Source: Spirochaetia bacterium
GTDB taxonomy: Bacteria > Spirochaetota > Spirochaetia > CADAEX01
Reading direction: 5' to 3'
NCBI GenBank assembly: GCA_017642445.1
Contig: JAGCPA010000008.1
Location: 1 to 55,953 of the forward strand
Length of the DNA: 55,953 nt
The position numbers and the translations under genes were made by a program. Shown here in pieces: positions 49,380 through 55,953 of this stretch (its first letter is position 1; every line of letters begins with the position of its first letter). The notes beneath the pieces are model-generated. The model saw nothing but the letters and a program-made list of their open reading frames with translations. It was not told the DNA's origin and ran no database searches.

Positions 49380-52118
49380 ATGGATGCAAACATTGTTGAC
49401 AGAATAAGCCATCTTCTCAACGAGGAAAAATGGACCCGTGCTGCAATAGGCAGTTACTCTGTCTCTAACTTCGAGGAGCTGGACAGCATTATCAAAGAGA
49501 TTGCTGATGATGAGACAAAGGAAGAGGTGCTCAAGATCTGTGATGAGCATCTTGCCCATAACAAGAACAGCATCATCGGCCTTTATATATCTGGAACCAT
49601 CACCCTCTCCAGGAACCGGCTGGACGACAGCAACATGCTGCAGCTAATCTCGCTGTTCACCGATGCAGGCAAATGGAATGTGGCAGAAATGCTCTGCAAC
49701 AGGATGCTTGCCCAGGGCGACAACAAGTCTGCACTCAAGATTCTTGCCGACTGCTATAAGGAAGAGGGACAGGAAGAGAAGAAGATCGCCACATGGGAGC
49801 GGATTATACGTGTCGACCATGAAGAGACCGATATAACAAAGGCTCTGGCAGAAAAATATGAGGCTGACGGCGACACAGAGAAAGCAATCAGCTACTATAA
49901 GAAAGCAATCCTCAGATATTCCCAGAAGAAGCTTTTCACAAACATGAAGGAAATCTGGGCAAAGCTTCTGGAGATTGATCCGGACGACCTCGACTTCTTC
50001 CACTATTTCCTAAAGAAGATAAGCAGAACTATCCAGGCCGAGAAGATCGCCATGCTCATGGATGACCTGTACCGGCACTTCAAGGCTAACAAGGACTGGG
50101 ACAATGCCATCGGAATGCTTAAAGAAATCATTGCCCTCAACTTCAAGGGCGAGGAAGTTAGAAAGGAGATCATAGAGAGCTATACTGCCAAGTACGGCGA
50201 ACTGCCCCACTTCCAGAATGCGCTCAACGACTCAAACCTCTCCCAGAGTTGGAGACCTATTAATGATGCTATAAGCGACTTCGAGAAATATATCGACTTT
50301 GCAAAGGGAAACTTCGTATTCCACAACGACTGGGGAATCGGCCGTATCAAGGCAGTCAACGACGAAGTGATAACCATAGACTTCTTCAATCTGGAGACAG
50401 GAAAGACCCAGTTCGGACAGGAAATGGCTATAAAGATGGCAGTAAACACCCTCTCCATCCTGCCGAAGAATCATATCTGGGTCATCAAGTGCACCCACAA
50501 GCTGTCTGACCTTAAGAAGATGGTTCTGGATGATGTGGCCGGAACACTTAAGACTATTATCAAGAGCTTTGACAACTGTGCAGATCTCAAGCTTATAAAG
50601 AAAGAGCTTACCCAGAAGATCAAGAATGAAGGAATATTGAACGCAAAGGAATGGACAGCATGGAGCCAGGATGCAAAGAAAGAGCTCATGTCCAACCCTG
50701 AGTTCGGAAACATCCTTGACAAAAAAGGCTTCTACGAAGTGCGTGTCAAACCGATCACACAGGAGGAGAAGCTGTTCAATGTATTCAAGAACAAGGACAA
50801 CTTCTTCGACAAATATTCAGCTTACCAGGATTACCTCAAGGCAGATGCAGAGAAAAACGAGTTCTATTCCGATATGCTTGACTACTTCAGTAATATTTAC
50901 AGGACTTCTGGAAATATCGAAGAAAAAGTATGCTGCTGGCTTATTCTCGAGGATACAGACAGCAAGCCTGCCCAGTCTTTCGCAGATTTCTACAGCCAGA
51001 TTCCAGATGTTGCGGCTGCATTCAATGCTATTCCAGAACGGCAGAAAGGACTCAGGGAAAGCTTCCTCGGAAAGATCAAGGAAACTGTCCCAGACTGGCA
51101 GGATATCTTCTGCAGCCTTTTCCCTTACCATCTTGACTCTTTCATCCCTGACACTCTGATTGCAGCCGGCTGCACAGACAAGATCAAGGATGTGTTCAAG
51201 AAGATCCTGGACGGGTTCAAGACTTACAGAAAGCCGTTTGTATGGGTATGTGAGCATGAAGATGATTATCCGTTCGTAAAAGAGATCATGCCGTCACAGG
51301 AGAAAATCCTGACCGAGATGATCCTCCTTCTGGACATAACAAACCGGGATATAGCAAGCAAGAACAAGAAGAATTCTGTTGATGATATCAAGATCAGCAA
51401 GCAGATAGAGCAGTATCTGTTCCAGCCTCTGGACAAGAAGAAGAAAGACAGGAACGACTGCAGAATTGCGCCATTCATTCTGGATGCAGAACCTAAGAGC
51501 GCAAAGCAGATGCTTTTCCGGCTTGAGGGTGTGGCAGACCTTGACAACGAGATAGTCTCTTATTTCAAGAGAAAGCTCAGAGAGAAGTATCCTGACATCA
51601 CATTCGAGACAGAGCGTCCGCTTGAAGTTGTATACAACGGCGGGCTTCTGGTCACCAAAGCAGGCCTTGATAAGAAGCGGGAAGAGCTTAAGTATATCCT
51701 TGAGGTTGAGATTCCTAAGAACTCCAAGGAGATCGGCGAGGCTATTGCTCTTGGAGACTTGAGCGAGAACGCCGAGTACAAGTACGGAAAAGAGAAGCAG
51801 GCAATGCTCAATGCCGCAGCAGGAAAGCTTACCGAGGAGATCAACAGCGCACAGGTGTTTGACAAGGCTAACCTGGACCTGAAAAAAGTCTCATTCGGCA
51901 CCAGAATCACCCTGCTCAACATGGATACAAACCAGAACGTAGTTTATAACATTCTCGGACCATGGGAGTCAAATCCTGAGATGAACATAATCTCTTACCT
52001 TGCCCCTCTGGCAGATGAGCTTCTTGGAGCAGAAATAGACGAAGTGCTTAAGTTTGAGATCAACGATACATTGTACAACTTCAAGGTGCTTGCTATCGAG
52101 GCTTCTGATTTACTCTGA
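49380..52118 (+). CDS. greA: Giant GreA: helical-repeat domain fused to transcript-cleavage factor
   Basis: A 912-residue protein. Only about the last 165 residues are GreA: the coiled-coil 'GGLLVTKAGLDKKREELKYI' and 'IGEAIALGDLSENAEYKYGK', whose tip keeps the catalytic acidic residues, then the FKBP-like domain. The first about 740 residues are helical repeats ('ALKILADCYKEEGQEEKKIATW', seen as KILADCYKEEGQEEKK) plus a beta-containing CarD/Tudor-like stretch near 'FHNDWGIGRIKAVNDEVITI'. Treponemes are known to have such long GreA proteins. Transcript cleavage by RNA polymerase should be intact. ATG 49380 has GGAG 9 bases upstream. Confidence 0.93.
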   Translation: MDANIVDRISHLLNEEKWTRAAIGSYSVSNFEELDSIIKEIADDETKEEVLKICDEHLAHNKNSIIGLYISGTITLSRNRLDDSNMLQLISLFTDAGKWNVAEMLCNRMLAQGDNKSALKILADCYKEEGQEEKKIATWERIIRVDHEETDITKALAEKYEADGDTEKAISYYKKAILRYSQKKLFTNMKEIWAKLLEIDPDDLDFFHYFLKKISRTIQAEKIAMLMDDLYRHFKANKDWDNAIGMLKEIIALNFKGEEVRKEIIESYTAKYGELPHFQNALNDSNLSQSWRPINDAISDFEKYIDFAKGNFVFHNDWGIGRIKAVNDEVITIDFFNLETGKTQFGQEMAIKMAVNTLSILPKNHIWVIKCTHKLSDLKKMVLDDVAGTLKTIIKSFDNCADLKLIKKELTQKIKNEGILNAKEWTAWSQDAKKELMSNPEFGNILDKKGFYEVRVKPITQEEKLFNVFKNKDNFFDKYSAYQDYLKADAEKNEFYSDMLDYFSNIYRTSGNIEEKVCCWLILEDTDSKPAQSFADFYSQIPDVAAAFNAIPERQKGLRESFLGKIKETVPDWQDIFCSLFPYHLDSFIPDTLIAAGCTDKIKDVFKKILDGFKTYRKPFVWVCEHEDDYPFVKEIMPSQEKILTEMILLLDITNRDIASKNKKNSVDDIKISKQIEQYLFQPLDKKKKDRNDCRIAPFILDAEPKSAKQMLFRLEGVADLDNEIVSYFKRKLREKYPDITFETERPLEVVYNGGLLVTKAGLDKKREELKYILEVEIPKNSKEIGEAIALGDLSENAEYKYGKEKQAMLNAAAGKLTEEINSAQVFDKANLDLKKVSFGTRITLLNMDTNQNVVYNILGPWESNPEMNIISYLAPLADELLGAEIDEVLKFEINDTLYNFKVLAIEASDLL

Positions 52119-52128
52119 TTATTTACAG

Positions 52129-52160
52129 GTCATCCTGATTCATCTCAGGATGACTTTTTT
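52129..52160 (+). terminator. Intrinsic terminator after greA
   Basis: A perfect 10-bp stem (GTCATCCTGA at 52129-52138 with TCAGGATGAC at 52145-52154), 6-base loop, then six T. It overlaps the last codons of convergent murJ and works only on the plus strand. Confidence 0.85.
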
Positions 52161-53722
52161 CTTCTGCTGAACCACTGCATGAAAAGGGCATTCAGCCCCA
52201 GCACCTTATAAAGAGCAAGAACTACTGCCGCAAACACAGCACATACTGCAAGGAAAGCCCCCAGATACTTCAGGCTTGCCCCGTCATGCCACCAGAGGCT
52301 GCAGAAATGGAGATAGACAAGGACTGGTATCATACCCGCAGCAACAGCAATAAGTATACGGCCAAGCTCCTTCCCTATTCCAAGTATTGAGAGACTCCTT
52401 GAGTGAAGCTTGATATCGGCCAGCATCAGGCAGGTTCCCAGTGTGAATGAGATTGTATTTGCCCATGCAAGGCCTGCGACCCGCAGCGGGGTCTCCTTGA
52501 GCCAAAGGGAGAGAAGCACATCCATGGTCGCGCACAGCACTGCAAAGAAAAACGGTTTCTTATAATTATTCAGCGAATAGTAGTATCTCTGGATAAAGTT
52601 GAAAGCGCCTGTACCCAGAAGTCCCCATGCGTAGCCCTGGAGCACAAAGCCTGCCATGGCTGTGTTCTCCACTGTAAAGGAGCCCCGCTGCATTCCTATT
52701 GAGATAATGTCGTAACCAAGGAAATACATTATGACAGACGACGGGATAAGAAGCCCCATCAAAGAGACAATTCCTGTGGTCAGAGTATCTGTAAGCTGAA
52801 CCAGCTGGCCTGTGGCTCCCTCTTTGCTCATCTGGGGGAACAGCACTGTGGTTATAGAGGCAGAGAAAATACCGAAAGGCAGCTGCCAGAACACCAGGGC
52901 ATAGCTTATGGCCGAGGAGCTGCCTGTCTCCAGGCCGGAGGCAAACCGCATGGCAATCTGCTGATTAATTGCAAATATACAGGAGGTGGCCAGCACCGGG
53001 AACCAGTTGACCATTATCCTTCTGAACTTCTCATTCCTGAAATCAAAGGAAAGCCTGAAATCATATCCAAGCTTCTTGAAGAGCGGACACTGGAACAGTA
53101 TCTGCAGCACACCGCCGGAAAGAACACCCACAGCCATGGAATAGACACCCATGCTCCTGTGGAGGCACATGATGCTGAGTATTACAGCGATAGAGAAAAG
53201 AATCGGAGTCAGGGCCGGTATGGTGAAATAGTTATGCACATTGAGCACTGCAAGCAGCACCGCACTTATTGAGATAAGAAGAATGTAGCTGATGAACCAG
53301 CGGAAAAGTGATACGGCCAGCTCCTGCAGCTGAGGATCGGCAAAGTCAAGGAGAACTTTGTTCACCAGGAAATCAGAAAATATTATTGAGAGTGTACACA
53401 GAGGAATAAGCACAGCAAGCTGGAAAGCCATTATGTTGCGCACAATCTTCCGTGTCACAGAATGAGGCTCTTTATTGGCCAGGGAACCGGCAAGGACAGG
53501 GATGAAGGAAGAAGAGAGAGCTCCCTCTGCCATAAGCTTTCTCAGGTTGTTGGGGATATTGAATACTGCGTTGAGCACATCTGCCTTGCCGGAGCCTCCG
53601 AAAACTGCACCGATAAGCACAATCTTCACAAAGCCCAGAATCCTGGAAAGCATAGTGCACATCATTACAGATATTGTGCTGAGACCTCTGCGTCTTTTTT
53701 CGCTGTTAATCTCTTTCTCCAC
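52145..53722 (-). CDS. murJ: Lipid II flippase MurJ
   Basis: A 525-residue integral membrane protein with about 14 helices of the MVF family. 'MLSRILGFVKIVLIGAVFG' and 'FNIPNNLRKLMAEGALSSSFIP' (seen as RKLMAEGALSSSFIP) are classic MurJ motifs, carrying the arginines that line the cavity. It moves lipid II across the inner membrane for PBP1A-type enzymes. The start is GTG 53722, overlapping the tgt stop by 17 bases. Confidence 0.96.
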   Translation of the reverse strand: MEKEINSEKRRRGLSTISVMMCTMLSRILGFVKIVLIGAVFGGSGKADVLNAVFNIPNNLRKLMAEGALSSSFIPVLAGSLANKEPHSVTRKIVRNIMAFQLAVLIPLCTLSIIFSDFLVNKVLLDFADPQLQELAVSLFRWFISYILLISISAVLLAVLNVHNYFTIPALTPILFSIAVILSIMCLHRSMGVYSMAVGVLSGGVLQILFQCPLFKKLGYDFRLSFDFRNEKFRRIMVNWFPVLATSCIFAINQQIAMRFASGLETGSSSAISYALVFWQLPFGIFSASITTVLFPQMSKEGATGQLVQLTDTLTTGIVSLMGLLIPSSVIMYFLGYDIISIGMQRGSFTVENTAMAGFVLQGYAWGLLGTGAFNFIQRYYYSLNNYKKPFFFAVLCATMDVLLSLWLKETPLRVAGLAWANTISFTLGTCLMLADIKLHSRSLSILGIGKELGRILIAVAAGMIPVLVYLHFCSLWWHDGASLKYLGAFLAVCAVFAAVVLALYKVLGLNALFMQWFSRRKKSS

Positions 53723-54833
53723 CTGTGTACCTGCTTAAGAAGTCTTTCTTGAAAGTCTTGAAACAATCGTTGTCTATGCTCTTCTTTATATCTTCAACCA
53801 AGTCATACATAAACTGAAGGTTGTGTATAGTTGCAAGCATAGGCCCCATAATCTCGTTGGTCTTGAACATCTGCCTGAGGAATGCCCTGGTGTAATGCCG
53901 GCATGTGTAGCAGCCGCACCCTTCCTCTATCGGGGCAAAATCAGATGCAAACCGTTCCTTCTTCATGGCCAGGAGGCCGTCGTGGGTGAATACCGCACCG
54001 TTTCTGGCAATGCGGGTGGCATAGACACAGTCGAGCATATCGACGCCATCCTCGAAAGCCTCAAGTATATATTCCGGAGTTCCCACACCCATAAGGTAAT
54101 GGGGTTTGTTCTCATCCAGATATTCACAGGTATAAGCAAGGAAATCCTTGAAAACAGGAGGCTCCTCTCCTACCGAAAGCCCTCCGATAGCTATTCCTGG
54201 CAGATCCAGATCATTTATGAACTGGGCACTCTCTTTCCTCAGATTCTTGAAGAAGTTGCCCTGCACTATGCCGAACAGGTTGCCATCCCACTGGTCGTTG
54301 CAGCGGAGCCACTCTTCCTTGCACCGGGCGGCCCACCTATGGGTTATCTCCATAGCCTTGACTGCCTCTTTTTCAGTTATCCCGGGGGCTGTGCACTGAT
54401 CCAGAGCCATAAGTATGTCGCTTCTGAAACCGCACTGCAGCTGGACAGCAAGCTCGGGTGTAAGCATATGGTATGAGCCGTCAATGTGGGAACGGAAATA
54501 CATTCCCTCTTCCTTTATCTTGCGGAACGGCGCCAGAGAGAATATCTGGAAACCGCCTGAATCGGTCAGGATATTATGGGGCCAGGAGGTGAACTGGTGC
54601 AGCCCGCCCGCCTGCTTTATGACCTCTATTCCAGGCCTCAGATAGAGATGATATGTGTTTCCAAGTATAAGCCTGTAGCCCATATCTGCGACATCCTGAT
54701 GCTTTATCGCTTTTACACTGCCGTTGGTCCCCACCGGCATATAAACCGGAGTCTCTATAGTGCCATGAGGCAGGACTATGCGGGTGCGGCGGGCTTTAGA
54801 CTTTGTACTTTTCTTAAGTATAGTGAATTCCAT
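53706..54833 (-). CDS. tgt: Queuine tRNA-ribosyltransferase
   Basis: A 375-residue enzyme exchanging guanine 34 for preQ1 in GUN-anticodon tRNAs. 'ILTDSGGFQIFSLA' (first catalytic Asp), 'DILMALDQCTAP', 'GIAIGGLSVGE' and 'LDCVYATRIARNGAVFT' (nucleophile Asp) are present, with the zinc site 'GCGCYTCRHYTRAFL' plus a later His. GAGAGAA precedes the ATG. It lies between the LptF/G-like gene and murJ. Confidence 0.96.
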   Translation of the reverse strand: MEFTILKKSTKSKARRTRIVLPHGTIETPVYMPVGTNGSVKAIKHQDVADMGYRLILGNTYHLYLRPGIEVIKQAGGLHQFTSWPHNILTDSGGFQIFSLAPFRKIKEEGMYFRSHIDGSYHMLTPELAVQLQCGFRSDILMALDQCTAPGITEKEAVKAMEITHRWAARCKEEWLRCNDQWDGNLFGIVQGNFFKNLRKESAQFINDLDLPGIAIGGLSVGEEPPVFKDFLAYTCEYLDENKPHYLMGVGTPEYILEAFEDGVDMLDCVYATRIARNGAVFTHDGLLAMKKERFASDFAPIEEGCGCYTCRHYTRAFLRQMFKTNEIMGPMLATIHNLQFMYDLVEDIKKSIDNDCFKTFKKDFLSRYTGGERD

Positions 54834-54845
54834 TTCTCTCTATCT

Positions 54846-55928
54846 TTAAGTATCGGCATTTTTAAGCATTATTAGACTTAAAATTATAAAGGTGCACAGA
54901 GCACCCCATGCCCCTGCCAGCGGAGGAATGTATCCCATCTTCGCAAAAAGCATAAGCACCATCTGCAGGATATAGTAGGCTGCAGCAATCATCATACTGG
55001 AGAGAAGGCTCATAAGAAGCACGTTCTTCCTGAATTTTCCGGTGAAAGATATCGAGATAAGGGCGACAATAAGAGGGGTAAAGGTGAATGAGAACCTCTT
55101 GTAGTACTCGGTCAGCGCCTCACGGTATGGAAGTCCGGCCTTGCGGAGAGTATCTATCCAGGCTTTTGCTGTCTCCTTCTCCATCTCCTCCACATTGCGT
55201 GATATGTTCCTGAAGGAATCGGGCTGCTGGTCATAGGACTGGTCAACCAGCATCTTCTGCTGGGTCATGGCGTAGATGTTTTTCTCAGGATCCCACTTGA
55301 ACTTGACCACATTATGGAATACCCAGCAGTTATCATCTTCGCTCCACTCTGCCACATTGGCATCCAGCCGCACAGGCCAGCCCGAGCCGTCGTTCTCGGT
55401 TATGACCACATTGGAAAGCACCTGCTCTGAATCGTTATAGAAGTCGGCATGGTAGATGCGGTTATGGGCATGGTCTATTATCGTCACATTGGCATTGTTA
55501 TAATCCCGCTGATGGTTCAGGAGGTTATAGGTCAGCTCCCCTTTCTCCCGGTAGGTTCTTATCACCACCTTCTCCTCGAAATAGAAGGAACCTGTGCTGA
55601 GCAGCACTCCGATGAGGATGAATGGAAACACGAATTTATAGAGGGAGACACCGCAACCAAATATTGCGATAAGCTCATTGTTCGCATAGAAGTTTCCCAG
55701 TGTATAGGCAATGGAGAAAAGAACAGATATAGGGAGTGAGAAGACTACGCACTTAGGAAAATAGAGCATTGCCACCTGGAGAATCTGCCTCAGGGCAACC
55801 CCGTTGTTTATATAGCGCCACAGGTTGGAGAAGATATCAAGGAGCTCAAGGATAAGGACAAAGAAGAGGATGGATGAGATAAGATAGCGGAAGAAATATC
55901 CCATGGACATCTTGTAAAGCAGCTTCAT
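54846..55928 (-). CDS. LptF/LptG (YjgP/YjgQ) family permease
   Basis: A 360-residue inner-membrane protein with about six helices: four near the N-terminus up to residue 125 and the last ones at about 280-355, around a beta-jellyroll-like periplasmic domain. 'PKCVVFSLPISVLFSIAYTLGNFYANNEL' (seen as SLPISVLFSIAYTLGNFYANNEL in two parts SLPISVLFSIAY and TLGNFYANNEL) is a family hallmark. In LPS-containing bacteria these proteins extract lipid for the LptB2FG exporter; treponemes lack classic LPS, so the cargo is uncertain. LptF and LptG cannot be told apart here; the other may lie beyond the window. Confidence 0.88.
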   Translation of the reverse strand: MKLLYKMSMGYFFRYLISSILFFVLILELLDIFSNLWRYINNGVALRQILQVAMLYFPKCVVFSLPISVLFSIAYTLGNFYANNELIAIFGCGVSLYKFVFPFILIGVLLSTGSFYFEEKVVIRTYREKGELTYNLLNHQRDYNNANVTIIDHAHNRIYHADFYNDSEQVLSNVVITENDGSGWPVRLDANVAEWSEDDNCWVFHNVVKFKWDPEKNIYAMTQQKMLVDQSYDQQPDSFRNISRNVEEMEKETAKAWIDTLRKAGLPYREALTEYYKRFSFTFTPLIVALISISFTGKFRKNVLLMSLLSSMMIAAAYYILQMVLMLFAKMGYIPPLAGAWGALCTFIILSLIMLKNADT

Positions 55929-55953
55929 CGTCTCACAAACCTCACAATATAGA

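Noticed and set aside
1-55953. CRISPR array, rRNA genes, intact insertion sequence or prophage
   Set aside because: No regularly spaced repeats, rRNA sequence, transposase with both ends, or phage structural genes were seen.

Overview
The window reads as chromosomal DNA of an anaerobic member of the Spirochaetota, most like Treponema. The strongest clue is gene order: rplU-rpmA-obg-nadD-yqeK-LCP-rsfS-spoVG-(tRNA-Gln)-rplY-pth-tilS-ftsH, an arrangement I recall from Borrelia and treponemes. Other clues are a GreA fused to a very large N-terminal helical-repeat region, as in the treponemal GreA homologue, and a complete Rnf operon. Genus is an inference; no rRNA is present. Almost the whole window is coding. 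No intergenic stretch exceeds about 150 bases, and many genes overlap by 4 bases or share start/stop regions.

Layout. Bases 1-740 are AT-rich accessory DNA: a partial ORF tail that may come from a transposase, then a gene resembling modules of phage/conjugative polyvalent proteins. Bases 800-3434 (+) hold a YolD-like protein, a methyltransferase, a small membrane protein and a UmuC-type Y-family DNA polymerase. Bases 3494-7209 hold a KimA-like potassium importer, a His/Pro-rich membrane protein, an Ldh_2-family dehydrogenase and a small orphan double-glycine leader peptide (Nif11-like RiPP precursor candidate) with its own good promoter. Bases 7255-12607 hold PBP1A, a short ParB-domain protein, a LysM plus degenerate M23 protein (-), GlpX and dCMP deaminase. 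Bases 12617-25598 (-) are the translation/GTPase/protease block: lepA, a DegP-like lipoprotein, ftsH, tilS, pth, rplY, tRNA-Gln, spoVG, rsfS, an LCP protein, yqeK, nadD, obg, rpmA and rplU.

Bases 25679-29427 (-) carry purU, an outer-membrane-type protein, pepT and a membrane-anchored J-domain protein. Bases 29525-33541 (+) carry a HisD-family dehydrogenase, folC and an RqcH-like NFACT protein. A LytS/YesM-type sensor kinase and a SARP-type response regulator (33542-37149, -) diverge from a Memo-family protein (37262, +). Bases 38040-42683 (-) hold a cytidylate-kinase-like protein, an amino-acid ABC transporter and a GH57-family protein whose usual nucleophile is missing. The rnfCDGEAB operon follows (42702-47645, -). 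The right end has a Pr6Pr-type membrane protein, a helical-repeat protein and giant GreA (+), then murJ, tgt and an LptF/LptG-type permease (-).

Most notable. (1) The orphan RiPP-like precursor at 6967-7209. (2) A recurring arrangement in which a good -10 element ends 6-10 bases before a start codon that has no Shine-Dalgarno sequence, at least five times, suggesting leaderless mRNAs. (3) A hairpin that places the spoVG ribosome-binding site in its loop. (4) Several family members that have lost catalytic or metal-binding residues (GH57, M23, Memo). No CRISPR array, complete prophage, rRNA or intact insertion sequence was seen.
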